Shown in pieces: positions 15,555-23,967 of a DNA stretch of 64,000 nucleotides. The position numbers and the translations under genes were made by a program. The notes below the pieces were generated by a model. The model was not told where the DNA came from. It saw nothing but the letters and a program-made list of their open reading frames with translations, and made no database searches. Source of the stretch: DATJLY01 sp035604615 (lineage in GTDB: Bacteria; Pseudomonadota; Alphaproteobacteria; ATCC43930; CGMCC-115725); NCBI GenBank assembly GCA_035604615.1, contig DATNID010000045.1, positions 62,001-126,000 of the forward strand. Reading direction: 5' to 3'. The first letter of the stretch is position 1. Each line of letters opens with the position of its first letter.

Positions 15555-16535
15555 TCAGATCTCGAACGAGATCATCTGTTTCATGATGAACACGCCCAAC
15601 GACATCCAGGCGAGCCCGCCATAGAAGATCTTCTTGCCCGCGCTCGTCGTCCACAAGAGCGAGATGTAGTCGGGATTGATGACGTAGATCAGGATCGAGA
15701 TGATGAACGGCATCGAGCCGATGATGGTCGCCGTCATGCGCGCCTCGGATGACATGGCGCGGACCTTGTCGGCCATGCGCTTGCGCTGGCGCAGCACGTC
15801 GGAGAGGCCGGCGAGCGTTTCGGCCAGGTTGCCGCCCGTCTGCTGCTGCAGGTTGATGACGATGGCAAAGAACTTCATGTCCGCGGTCGGCATGTGCCGC
15901 ACGCTGCGCTCGAGCGCCTGCTTCAGAGTCATGCCCAGCCGCTGGCCCTCGACCAGGAGCTTGAACTCGGTGCCGACGGGCTCGGGCGATTCGCGGGCGA
16001 CGATGTTGAGGCATTCGCCGACCGGCAGGCCCGAGCGGATGCCGCGGACGATGACGTCGATCGCGTCGGCGAAATGCTGGGTGAAGTGGTACTGGCGCTT
16101 GCCCGCGCGCCGCTTCAGCCACCGCCGCGGAAGTCCCACGCCCATGGCGATGAGCACGAACGGCGTCCAGATCCACGAGAATCCCATCAGGAGAAAGAGG
16201 CCGGTGAAGACGACGCCCGAGACCGCGCTGATGATGTAGTATGTGCGCGTCGAGATGGTGAGGCCGGCGCGCTCGATCATGAGCCGCAATTCGACGCCGC
16301 GGCTCGGCTTGCCGGTCTCGGCCGCCTCGTCGAGCTTGGTCTTGAGCTGGCGTGAGCGGCGCAGGTTCGACTGGCCCTTCTTCGCGGCCGCGCCCGGCTT
16401 GACGCCGCCGCCGATCGCGGCGAGGCGCATCTTCATGCGCGCCCGCGAGCCCGTGTTCTGGGCGATGACGTAGCCGAGCGCGGACGTGATCGCCAGCAGC
16501 ATCACCGCCACGACCGTGATCGTCATCGGCGTCAT
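15555..16535 (-). CDS. tadB: Tad pilus inner-membrane platform protein TadB
   Basis: A 326-residue partner of TadC. It starts with a membrane helix (ITVVAVMLLAITSALGYVIA), then a basic cytoplasmic stretch, two helices at about residues 100-140 (YYIISAVSGVVFTGLFLLMG), the F domain (FADAIDVIVRGIRSGLPVGECLNIVARESPEP) and two C-terminal helices. The start codon at 16535 overlaps the cpaF stop by 4 bases, so the two are coupled. TadB and TadC together form the inner-membrane base of the pilus. Confidence 0.9.
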   Translation of the reverse strand: MTPMTITVVAVMLLAITSALGYVIAQNTGSRARMKMRLAAIGGGVKPGAAAKKGQSNLRRSRQLKTKLDEAAETGKPSRGVELRLMIERAGLTISTRTYYIISAVSGVVFTGLFLLMGFSWIWTPFVLIAMGVGLPRRWLKRRAGKRQYHFTQHFADAIDVIVRGIRSGLPVGECLNIVARESPEPVGTEFKLLVEGQRLGMTLKQALERSVRHMPTADMKFFAIVINLQQQTGGNLAETLAGLSDVLRQRKRMADKVRAMSSEARMTATIIGSMPFIISILIYVINPDYISLLWTTSAGKKIFYGGLAWMSLGVFIMKQMISFEI

Positions 16536-17941
16536 GCCGCGTGCTCCGCCGCCTCCAGCGCCGCGACCAGCTCGCGCTCCTTGCCGAAATAGCGTGCTCG
16601 ATCGTAGAGTTTGGGCCTGAGGCCGCTGTATTTATGCCGGCCGATGAGCTTGCCGTTCTTCTCCTCGCCGACGATCTCGTAGATGAAGAGGTCCTGCAAG
16701 GTCACGACCTCGCCTTCCATGCCGATCACCTCGGTGACGTGGGTGATCTTGCGCGAGCCGTCGCGCAGGCGCTGCGCCTGGACGATGACCTGGACCGCGC
16801 CGGCGATCTGCTCGCGCACCGTCTTGGCCGGCAGCGTGAAGCCGCCCATCGCGATCATGTTCTCGATGCGGCTTATGGCCTCGCGCGGGTTGTTGGCGTG
16901 GACCGTGCCCATCGAGCCGTCGTGGCCGGTGTTCATCGCCTGCAGCAGGTCGAACGCCTCGGGCCCGCGCACCTCGCCGACGATGATGCGCTCGGGCCGC
17001 ATGCGCAGGCAGTTGCGCACCAAGTCGCGCATCGTGATCTGGCCCACGCCCTCGAGATTGGGGGGCCGCGTCTCGAGCCGGACCACGTGCGGCTGCTGGA
17101 GCTGCAATTCGGCCGCGTCCTCGCAGGTGATGATGCGCTCGTCCTCGTCGATGTAGCGGGTGAGGCAGTTGAGGAGTGTCGTCTTGCCCGAGCCCGTGCC
17201 GCCCGAGATGAGGACGTTGACGCGGCAGTTGCCGATGATCTTCAGCACGTCGGCCATCGGCGGCGGACAGGTGCCGTATTCGACCAACTTCTCGAGGGTG
17301 AGCTTGTCGCGCTTGAACTTGCGGATGGTGAGCGCGGCGCCGTCGATCGCCAGCGGCGGCGCGATGACGTTGACGCGGCTGCCGTCGGCCAGGCGCGCAT
17401 CGCAGATGGGGCTGGCCTCGTCGACGCGGCGCCCGACCGCGCTGACGATGCGCTGGCAGATGTTCATGAGCTGCGCGTTGTCGCGGAACTTGACGTCGGT
17501 GAGGGTGATCTTGCCGCCGGTCTCGATGTAGACCTTGTTGGCCCCGTTCACCATGATGTCGGCGATGTCGTCGCGCGCGATCAAGGGCTCCAGCGGCCCC
17601 AGGCCGAGGATGTCGTTGCAGATGTCGTCGATGAGATGCTGCTGCTCGGCCGCGCTCAGCACGTAGCGCTTGATGTTGACGATCTCGCTGATGATGTCGG
17701 TGAGCTCGTTGCGCACCGCCTCGGGCGCGAGCTTCGACAGCTCCTTGAGGTCGACGGCGTCGAGGAGCGCGTTGAAGACGCCGACCTTGATCTCGTTGAA
17801 GCGCGCCTCGTCGTGGCCGGATTGCTTGGGGGCGGGCGGCGGCACCGGCGCGGGCTTGGCCTCGGCGACGGGCGCTGCCGGACCCGGCGCCGCGTTCGGC
17901 TTCTCGGGCAGGACGGTGGTCGAATCGCGCTTTCCGAACAT
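16532..17941 (-). CDS. cpaF: Tad pilus assembly ATPase CpaF/TadA
   Basis: A 469-residue VirB11/GspE-superfamily ATPase that powers Flp pilus extension and retraction. A Pro/Ala-rich N-terminal linker (about residues 10-45) precedes the N-domain. The ATPase core shows Walker A SGGTGSGKTTLLN, the Asp box ITCEDAAELQL, Walker B RPERIIVGEVRGPEAFD and the His box NTGHDGSMGTVHANN. All catalytic elements are present. It is encoded between cpaE (7-base gap) and tadB (4-base overlap). It is the pilus-specific ATPase, separate from the gspE product at the left edge of the window. Confidence 0.93.
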   Translation of the reverse strand: MFGKRDSTTVLPEKPNAAPGPAAPVAEAKPAPVPPPAPKQSGHDEARFNEIKVGVFNALLDAVDLKELSKLAPEAVRNELTDIISEIVNIKRYVLSAAEQQHLIDDICNDILGLGPLEPLIARDDIADIMVNGANKVYIETGGKITLTDVKFRDNAQLMNICQRIVSAVGRRVDEASPICDARLADGSRVNVIAPPLAIDGAALTIRKFKRDKLTLEKLVEYGTCPPPMADVLKIIGNCRVNVLISGGTGSGKTTLLNCLTRYIDEDERIITCEDAAELQLQQPHVVRLETRPPNLEGVGQITMRDLVRNCLRMRPERIIVGEVRGPEAFDLLQAMNTGHDGSMGTVHANNPREAISRIENMIAMGGFTLPAKTVREQIAGAVQVIVQAQRLRDGSRKITHVTEVIGMEGEVVTLQDLFIYEIVGEEKNGKLIGRHKYSGLRPKLYDRARYFGKERELVAALEAAEHAA

Positions 17942-17948
17942 GGGATCC

Positions 17949-19178
17949 TCAAGCCTTTGCGCGTGCCGCCAACTTGCCGGCGGCCGAAGGCAGGAGCTTG
18001 TCGAGGAACCCCGGCTTCTTGGCCGCCGCGCCGCGTTTCTCCGTCACCTGGCGTCCGCTGACCAGCGTTGCGAGCGTGTTCAGGGGCTCGATTGCGCCCT
18101 TGGCCTTCGACGCCTCGCCGACCATGTGCCCGGTGTTGGCCGCCTGGCCGAATATAGCCGGTTCGTGCGGCACGGTCACCGTCAATGCCGCGCCCAGCGC
18201 GGTCGCGAAGTCCCTGGCCGAGATCTCGGTCTTGGGATGCTGGCCGAGATGGTTGAGCACGACCCGCACCGGCGCGTCGTTCTTGCGCTTGGCGTTGAGC
18301 GTGTCGATGACGCTCTTGGCGTTGCGCAGGCTGGCGAGGGTCGGCACCGCGGTCAGCACCACCTCGTCGGAGAGATCGAGCACGTGCCGCACCCAGTTGC
18401 CCCAGTAATGCGGCAGGTCCGCGGCGACCCAGGCGGCGTCGTGGCGCAGCCGCTTGAGCATCTCCTCGATCGCCTGCGGGTCGATGTCGGCCGCCCGCCC
18501 GCATTCGCCGGGGGCGGTGAGCACGCCGAGATTGTCGTTGTATTTGCCGATGATACGGGCGAGGAGCTGGTCGTCGAGACGGTCCGCCTGGGCCAGCGCC
18601 TGGGCCGAGTTCTCAGGCGATTCCAGGTTGAAGTCCATGGCGACGGTGCCGAAAGCGAGATCGAGATCGACCAGCAGGGCCTCGCTGTCGAACAGCTTGC
18701 CTAGGCACCACGCCACGTTGTTGGCCATGGTGGTCGAGCCCGCGCCGCCGCTCGCGCCGATGAACGAGATGAGCCGCCCCTGCTTCAAATCCTGCGGATC
18801 AGCGCACACCGCCACCACAGCCTCGAGGAGCGCGTGCGGATCGACCGGCACCGGCAGATACTCGCGCACGCCCTGCTTGGTCAGCGCGCGATAGAGCCCG
18901 ACATCGTTGTGAGCGCCGATGAGGACCAGGTTCGTCTCCGGCCGGCACACTTGGCTTAGCTGTTCCAGCTGGTTGAAGATGGTGGCCGGCGTCTCGCGCG
19001 ACTCGATCACCAGCAGGTCGGCGCTCGGGGAGGACTCGTATTGATGGGCCGCGGCCTCGATGCCGCCGTCGTGGAAGGTCGAGCGCGTCTTCGCCAGGCG
19101 GCGGTCAGACAAGACCTGCTCGACCGCGGCGCGGACCCCGGGATCCCTGGTGAAAACATGGATGTCGAACCGTTGAAT
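17949..19178 (-). CDS. cpaE: Tad pilus localization protein CpaE/TadZ (apparent ATT start)
   Basis: A ParA/MinD-like protein that places the Tad machine in the cell, with an N-terminal receiver-like domain and a C-terminal ATPase-like domain. The Walker A region reads FIGASGGAGSTTMANN and lacks the usual lysines, as is common in TadZ; LLVDLDLAFGTVAMDFN is the Walker B-like part. No ATG or GTG in frame lies near the expected N-terminus. TTG at 19112 would cut off the first beta strand. Coding similarity runs upstream as IQRFDIHVFTRDPGVRAAVEQV, which is a proper CpaE N-terminus, beginning at ATT (19176-19178) with AAGGGAG seven bases before it. I therefore place the start at 19178 (409 residues); 19112 (387 residues) is the fallback. 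It lies between cpaD (35-base gap) and cpaF. Confidence 0.85.
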   Translation of the reverse strand: MQRFDIHVFTRDPGVRAAVEQVLSDRRLAKTRSTFHDGGIEAAAHQYESSPSADLLVIESRETPATIFNQLEQLSQVCRPETNLVLIGAHNDVGLYRALTKQGVREYLPVPVDPHALLEAVVAVCADPQDLKQGRLISFIGASGGAGSTTMANNVAWCLGKLFDSEALLVDLDLAFGTVAMDFNLESPENSAQALAQADRLDDQLLARIIGKYNDNLGVLTAPGECGRAADIDPQAIEEMLKRLRHDAAWVAADLPHYWGNWVRHVLDLSDEVVLTAVPTLASLRNAKSVIDTLNAKRKNDAPVRVVLNHLGQHPKTEISARDFATALGAALTVTVPHEPAIFGQAANTGHMVGEASKAKGAIEPLNTLATLVSGRQVTEKRGAAAKKPGFLDKLLPSAAGKLAARAKA

Positions 19179-19213
19179 GGCTGATCTCCCTTCATCCCAT
19201 GGGATGGATGGCG

Positions 19214-19975
19214 CTAGCGCGCGCTGGTCGCTCCGGTGGCGCCGGTGCCGACCGTGCTGCCCGAGGCCGCGTTCTGGTCCCCGGCGCTCTGAAGCGAGTT
19301 CTTGTTCGACTCGGTCGCGACCGGCTGCCCCCCCAGGCCGAGGCCGACGCCGCGATATTCGCGGATCACGCGCTCGGTGTTGGCGGTGTCCGAGGGCGCC
19401 GGCCGGCGCATGGTCGCGAGGTCGGCTGGATCGGCGACCATGACGCCGAGATTGCGCTGCTGGGCGCAGCCGAAGCCGGCATAGTCGGTATTGAGGGGAT
19501 TGAAGTCCATCCGCGTGCTCCAGTCGCCGCAGGTCGGCAGCACCGCGGTATAGCGCTCGTAGCTCAGCGTGACGGTGTCGGGCTGGCCCTCGGAGGCGAG
19601 CTGCAGGTGGATCATGCTTGCCGGCACGCCGGCGGCGACAAGGCGCTGGCGCAGCGCCTCCATGCGCGCCGGGGCGGCGCTGTTGCCGCGCGCCGCGGGG
19701 GCGCGGGCGGCGATGGTGATGGGGCCGTGGCCGCGGTCGAGATAGCCCTCGACGAGCGTGTTGAAGCTCTCGGCGGCCGAACCGGCGAAGGGATCGGCGG
19801 TGCCGACGAAGCGGGCCGGCACGCTCACCGTCTCGGGCTGGGTTCCGAGCGGAAAGCGCTGGGTGTAGTCCTGGTACACCGGCTCGGCGCAGGTCGCGAG
19901 CAAACCGACCCCCACGAAGGCCCAGAGAACGGGGCCGATGCGGGCGCGGACCGGGGGATCGGACATGGCGCTCAC
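19214..19975 (-). CDS. cpaD: Tad pilus outer-membrane biogenesis protein CpaD
   Basis: A 253-residue CpaD-family protein. After a hydrophobic export signal (GPVLWAFVGVGLLATCAEP), where Cys in LLATC may be an atypical lipobox residue, comes the OmpA/secretin-helper-like domain. The hallmark C-terminal blocks TCGDWSTRMDFNPLN and FGCAQQRNLGVMVADPADL are present with their paired cysteines. CpaD works with the CpaC secretin in the outer membrane. The start overlaps the cpaC stop by 4 bases. The last 50 residues are low-complexity Ser/Gly/Ala. The residue before the putative lipid-bearing Cys is Thr rather than Gly, Ala or Ser, so lipidation is uncertain. Confidence 0.87.
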   Translation of the reverse strand: MSAMSDPPVRARIGPVLWAFVGVGLLATCAEPVYQDYTQRFPLGTQPETVSVPARFVGTADPFAGSAAESFNTLVEGYLDRGHGPITIAARAPAARGNSAAPARMEALRQRLVAAGVPASMIHLQLASEGQPDTVTLSYERYTAVLPTCGDWSTRMDFNPLNTDYAGFGCAQQRNLGVMVADPADLATMRRPAPSDTANTERVIREYRGVGLGLGGQPVATESNKNSLQSAGDQNAASGSTVGTGATGATSAR

Positions 19976-21435
19976 TCCAGGATGAAGCCGAAGGGACCCT
20001 TCGGCTGGCGCGGCGTCTCGGGCGTGGGCTTGGTGTAGGTCGCGTTGAGCCGGCCCAGGAAATACATGTTGAAGTCGCTGGCCGGGCCGAACCCGTCGGA
20101 CGGGAACACGATCGAGTTGGGATCGACCGGCTTGATCAGGAAGGCGGTGACGGCGATGACGAGGTCGGTCTCGTTGTGTTGGAACTCTTTACTGGAGAAC
20201 AGCGTGCCCAGGACCGGTATGTCCATGATGCCGGGCAGCCCCTTGATCGTGTTGTTGAGGTCGTTCTGCAACAGGCCGGCGATGGCGACGCTGCCGCCCG
20301 AAGGCAGCTCGACCGTAGTGGTGGCGCTGCGCTCGGTGAGGGAGGGGACAGTGGTGCCGGAGATCGTCGTCGGGGTCGATGTCTCGCTCACCGTGGTGGC
20401 GATGCGGAGGCTGATGAGGCCGCTCGACAGCACCACCGGCGTGAAGGTGAGCTGGACGCCGAACGGATAGAAGGTCGGAACGATTTGCGAGCTGGAGCCG
20501 ACGCCGACCACGCTCGGCAGCGGGAACTTGCCGCCCACCAGGAACGACGCGGTCTCGCCCGAGACGGCGGTGAGATTGGGCTCGGCCAGGGTCTTGACCA
20601 TGCCGTTCTGCTCGAGCGCCTGCAGCAGCGCCGTGAACCGGGTCGCCGGGCCGGCGATCGCGCCGGGGAAAGGTGTCAGGCCCGGCGCCGGGGTCAGGCC
20701 GAATGGCGAGCCGCCGGTCGGCGCCGGGTTCAGCGACGCCGAGCCATAGGGCGTCGTCCCGAACGTGGTCTGATTGCCGGCGAAGTTGAAGTTGAACCCG
20801 CCGATGGTGAAGGACAGCGGCGCGGGAAATCCCGGGGTGATGCCGAGCTCCTTCACCGTGTTGCGCTGCATCTCGGTGACGCGGACCCGGATCAGGACCT
20901 GGTTCTTGTCGTGGACGGTGAGGAGATTGACGATCGCCTTGTCGTCGGTGACGAACTGGCGCACGATCTGCTGCGCGTTCTCGATCTCCTGCTGCATCGC
21001 GACCGAGCCGGACAGCACGATCGCCTGGTTGGCGGTCGAGACGGAAATGTCCTCAGTCGGGAGCGCGCGCCTCAAGGCGGCGGTGACGGCTTCGGAATCG
21101 AACGTCACGGTGATGTCCACCGCGTCGATCTGGCGGCCCTCGGCGTCGAAGAAGAAGACGTTGGTCTCGCCGACCTTCTTGCCGATCACGAACGCCAGGT
21201 CGGTGGAGCGCAGCACCACGTCGGCGATGGTCGAGTTGGCGACCAGTACGTCGCGCGCCGGTCGGCCGAGCCGGATCACTTGCGACTTGCCGATGTCGAG
21301 CGCCACCGCGCGCCCCACGGAAGCGCGCGCCGGTTGCGCGCCGGGGGCATCGGCGGCCCGGGCCGCCTGCGTCCATCCCGCCAGCCCGGCGAGGAGGGCG
21401 AGGACCAGGACCCGATGCGGCCAGCGCGGCCTCAC
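19972..21435 (-). CDS. cpaC: Tad pilus secretin CpaC/RcpA
   Basis: A 487-residue outer-membrane secretin, the gated channel for the Flp pilus. The start is GTG at 21435. A signal peptide (HRVLVLALLAGLAGWTQAARA) leads to the pilus N-domain (residues about 38-115, IGKSQVIRLGRPARDVLVAN), a BON-like domain (EDISVSTANQAIVLSGSVA) and the secretin domain (about 225-440) with LAEPNLTAVSGETASFLVGG and the end motif VPVLGTLFSSKEFQHNETDLVI. It lies 8 bases after cpaB and overlaps cpaD by 4. Length and domains are standard. Confidence 0.92.
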   Translation of the reverse strand: MRPRWPHRVLVLALLAGLAGWTQAARAADAPGAQPARASVGRAVALDIGKSQVIRLGRPARDVLVANSTIADVVLRSTDLAFVIGKKVGETNVFFFDAEGRQIDAVDITVTFDSEAVTAALRRALPTEDISVSTANQAIVLSGSVAMQQEIENAQQIVRQFVTDDKAIVNLLTVHDKNQVLIRVRVTEMQRNTVKELGITPGFPAPLSFTIGGFNFNFAGNQTTFGTTPYGSASLNPAPTGGSPFGLTPAPGLTPFPGAIAGPATRFTALLQALEQNGMVKTLAEPNLTAVSGETASFLVGGKFPLPSVVGVGSSSQIVPTFYPFGVQLTFTPVVLSSGLISLRIATTVSETSTPTTISGTTVPSLTERSATTTVELPSGGSVAIAGLLQNDLNNTIKGLPGIMDIPVLGTLFSSKEFQHNETDLVIAVTAFLIKPVDPNSIVFPSDGFGPASDFNMYFLGRLNATYTKPTPETPRQPKGPFGFILE

Positions 21436-21443
21436 GCGCGCAC

Positions 21444-22385
21444 CTACTGCCTGGCTCCGGCAAGGGCGGCGCCGTGATAGACGCGCAGCATTCCGCCCTG
21501 TCCGCCCTGGGGCGGCGGCGCCCCGACGGTCCTCGCCTGCTGCGCGCCCAGGATGCCCAGCGCTTCCTGCAGCACCGCGGCGCGGAACGGGCTGACGTCG
21601 AAATCCTCGACCACTGATTTGGCGCCCACGGTCTCGGTCTCGGGCGGGGTCGCCGGCGTGTGGCTGCGCAGCACCAACGTCAGGCTGCCGAGTTGCGTTG
21701 CCAGTCCGATCTTCTGCGCATCCTGGGAATCGACCTCGAGCGTCGCGGTGTTGCCGACCCTGGGCTTGCTGTCGATGTCCTGCATGGTCTGGTCGATGGC
21801 GAGCACTTTCACGTCGCGCAGGATGACGGTCGAGACGTCCTTGGTGGTGACCTGCGGCGGGCTCGGGCCGCCTTGCGGCGGCGGCGGCGGCGTCACGGAG
21901 TAATGCTCGTTGAGCACGACGTCGACCCGGTCGAGCGGGTTGATGAAGCCGCCGGCAGAGGTCACGGCGCTGACCTGAATCGTCACGGCCCGCTTGCCTG
22001 GCGTCAGCGCCGCCGCGAGGAAGCCGGCCTCGCCCGGCTTCAGCAGGCGAAAGGCCGTCACCGGCTCGCCCTGCTCGATGCCGCGCAGGACAATGAGCCC
22101 GACCGCGTCCTTTTGCGGATCGGCGCCCTTCTCGCGCACCAGGAACGAGGGATCGATCCCGTCCAGCGGCCAGCGTTGCCAGCGCAGATCGTCGGATTTG
22201 AGGACCGTTCCCGCCGGCAGGCTGTGGGCCGCCACCAGCACGTCCTGCCCCGCCGCCTGGACGACCTGCGCCTGGCCCTGCTGCGCCACCTGTGCGTTGC
22301 GGTTCATCAGCCGGGGCACGGCAAAGAACACCACCCCTGCGAGCACCAGGGCGAAGACCACGATGATGATGCTAACGAGCCGCAT
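21444..22385 (-). CDS. cpaB: Tad pilus assembly protein CpaB/RcpC
   Basis: A 313-residue protein with one N-terminal membrane helix (LVSIIIVVFALVLAGVVFFA) and a periplasmic SAF domain (VLVAAHSLPAGTVLKSDDL), then the RcpC/CpaB domain (GKRAVTIQVSAVTSAGGFINPLDRVDVVL). An insert of prolines (SVTPPPPPQGGPSPPQ) interrupts that domain. CpaB is a periplasmic partner of the CpaC secretin. It is preceded by 144 non-coding bases after cpaA, where a separate promoter could lie, and is followed by cpaC after 8 bases. Confidence 0.9.
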   Translation of the reverse strand: MRLVSIIIVVFALVLAGVVFFAVPRLMNRNAQVAQQGQAQVVQAAGQDVLVAAHSLPAGTVLKSDDLRWQRWPLDGIDPSFLVREKGADPQKDAVGLIVLRGIEQGEPVTAFRLLKPGEAGFLAAALTPGKRAVTIQVSAVTSAGGFINPLDRVDVVLNEHYSVTPPPPPQGGPSPPQVTTKDVSTVILRDVKVLAIDQTMQDIDSKPRVGNTATLEVDSQDAQKIGLATQLGSLTLVLRSHTPATPPETETVGAKSVVEDFDVSPFRAAVLQEALGILGAQQARTVGAPPPQGGQGGMLRVYHGAALAGARQ

Positions 22386-22529
22386 CCGTCACCACACGTG
22401 CGTTTCAGGCCCGAGAGGCAAAAGCGCAAAGTCGCAAGCCCCGATCCGTGACGCTTATTTTGCCGGATTCTGCCGTAAATCCAAGTCTTTTGACGGCGCC
22501 GCTCAGAAATCGGACCGGGCGCGGCCGGC

Positions 22530-23018
22530 TCACTGCAGGAGGGCCGGGCTCAAGCGCGGCAGCAGTGCGAGTCCGGCCAGCGCGATCGCGAGCCCATAGG
22601 GGACGCCCTCGTCCCGCGCCAGCACGCGGCTGTACCAGCGACCCGGCGCCACCGGATCGGGCGCGAAGCGGCGCGCCACCAGCACGACCAGCCCCAAGAC
22701 TCCGCCGGCAAGTACCATCAGGACCAGGAACGGCATGAGGTTGCGCCAGCCCAGCCACAGCGCGGTCGCGGCGATCAGCTTGGCGTCGCCGCCGCCCATC
22801 AGCCGCAGCGCGAATCCTGCCGCGGTCGCGGCCAGGACCGCGAGCCCGGTGGCGAGGTGCCAAGCCGTAACGGCAAGCGGCAGGGCCGGGGCGAACAGCA
22901 CGAAGGCGAGCACCAGCGCGACGCTGAGTCCGTTGGGGATCTGAAAGCGCACCACATCGCCGACGCCGGCGGCGGCGAGGGCGACCGCGTAGACCGCGAG
23001 CGCGACCGATGCGAGCAT
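22530..23018 (-). CDS. cpaA: Prepilin peptidase CpaA/TadV
   Basis: A 162-residue inner-membrane aspartyl prepilin peptidase (type IV leader peptidase family without the N-terminal methyltransferase part). The two catalytic aspartates are in DVVRFQIPN (about residue 21) and in the GGGDAKL motif (about residue 77). Several hydrophobic helices are evident. It should cleave the Flp pilins encoded just upstream and the TadE/TadG-type pseudopilins in the window. The gene follows the nearer flp gene by 19 bases. Confidence 0.9.
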   Translation of the reverse strand: MLASVALAVYAVALAAAGVGDVVRFQIPNGLSVALVLAFVLFAPALPLAVTAWHLATGLAVLAATAAGFALRLMGGGDAKLIAATALWLGWRNLMPFLVLMVLAGGVLGLVVLVARRFAPDPVAPGRWYSRVLARDEGVPYGLAIALAGLALLPRLSPALLQ

Positions 23019-23037
23019 CAGGTCGCGCCGCGCCCGT

Positions 23038-23232
23038 TCACAGCGACGAGCCGCCCGCCGAGCTCAACGCGCTGCCGGTGGTGGCGAACAGGTTCGAGAT
23101 GTCGCCGCCGAGCGCGATCACGGTGGCGATGATGGCGACCGCGATGGCGCCGGCAATGAGGCCGTATTCGATCGCGGTAACGCCGGCGGCATCGCGCCTA
23201 AGCGCTCGCAGCAGGGTTGACGCAAAGTCCAT
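23038..23232 (-). CDS. flp: Flp-type pilin 1
   Basis: A 64-residue Flp family prepilin. A short leader (MDFASTLLRALRRDAAG) ends at the processing site before VTAIEYGLIAGAIAVAIIAT, which carries the conserved Glu-Tyr pair of Flp pilins. The mature form has one hydrophobic helix followed by a short Ser/Gly-rich tail (SALSSAGGSSL). It is 19 bases upstream of the prepilin peptidase gene. The mature part is nearly identical to that of pilin 2 (23394-23621), so a recent duplication is likely. Confidence 0.93.
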   Translation of the reverse strand: MDFASTLLRALRRDAAGVTAIEYGLIAGAIAVAIIATVIALGGDISNLFATTGSALSSAGGSSL

Positions 23233-23339
23233 TGGAAACCTCTCCGATCAAGCCGTTCGCTTGCGCGCAGCGCTATTGCTTATCGCTCTATTCGGAAACG
23301 AGGCGGGAAATCATGCCGCAGCATAACCGGTCCAAAGCA

Positions 23340-23368
23340 GGACGTCGCCCGGAACGCCGGCGACGTCC
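23340..23368 (-). terminator. Hairpin between the two pilin genes
   Basis: A perfect 10-bp inverted repeat (ggacgtcgcc / ggcgacgtcc) with a 9-base loop. In the direction of transcription it lies 26 bases after the stop of pilin 2 and 108 bases before the start of pilin 1. It has no strong T tract. It could be a partial terminator or an RNA-stabilising stem for the pilin 2 message. Confidence 0.55.
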
Positions 23369-23393
23369 CGCTCGTCGCGGTCAAGCCGACGCG

Positions 23394-23621
23394 TCAGAGC
23401 GACGAGCCGGCGGTCGAGCTCAACGCGCTGCCAGTGACGGCGAACAGGTTCTTGATGTCGCCGCCGAGCGCGATCACGGTGGCGATGATGGCGACCGCGA
23501 TAGCGCCGGCGATGAGGCCGTACTCGATCGCGGTGACGCCCGAAGTGTCGCCGCGAAGACGGCGCAGCGCTTCGACCGCCGTGTGCCTTACGTTCGTACC
23601 CGCAACATAAAGGCGCAGCAT
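23394..23621 (-). CDS. flp: Flp-type pilin 2
   Basis: A 75-residue Flp prepilin with a longer leader than pilin 1 (MLRLYVAGTNVRHTAVEALR, then RLRGDTSG) ahead of the same mature sequence VTAIEYGLIAGAIAVAIIAT. Differences between the mature pilins are confined to a few positions (DIKNLFAV versus DISNLFAT, and STAGSSL versus SAGGSSL). It is the first gene of the leftward pilus cluster; 161 bases with a hairpin separate it from pilin 1. The longer leader may include an upstream extension, since an internal start cannot be ruled out. Confidence 0.9.
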   Translation of the reverse strand: MLRLYVAGTNVRHTAVEALRRLRGDTSGVTAIEYGLIAGAIAVAIIATVIALGGDIKNLFAVTGSALSSTAGSSL

Positions 23622-23967
23622 TGCATCCCTCCGTCGTTTGCTGCCTCGCGGCCATTCGCCTTGGCATGTTGGAAGCCGGACGAGCGATGCCGCATGACAA
23701 GTCTTCCAGAGACAATCTCAGGCGAGAATTCAATCCCCCAACACAACCAAATGATAAAGGAGAGTTTGGCGCCGCGCAATAATTTGCTGAAAACGCCGAC
23801 TGTTAGGCTTTCCGCGCAACGTCCTTCTCGCTGCCCCAAGGATACGAGCGATTGACGGCCGGTGGATCATTCGAATTAACCGTGGCATCGGCGCGGTCGG
23901 CGCGGCTTGACAGACGCGGTAAACGAAGATTAGCTAAGTCTCCGAGGGCGAGCCTAGGCGGAAAACC
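23622..23967. promoter_or_regulatory. Divergent promoter region between pilin and Crp/Fnr genes
   Basis: Three hundred and forty-six bases without a convincing gene, with AT-rich patches near 23735-23790 and 23860-23940. It should carry the leftward promoter of the pilin cluster and the rightward promoter of the two regulator genes. The arrangement allows the regulators to bind here, but no clear dyad of Crp or Fnr type was found. Confidence 0.45.

Noticed and set aside
16541..18061. A 506-codon plus-strand frame opposite cpaF
   Set aside because: High-GC antisense shadow. Its product is Asp/Arg/Val-rich without domains, whereas cpaF on the other strand has every ATPase motif.
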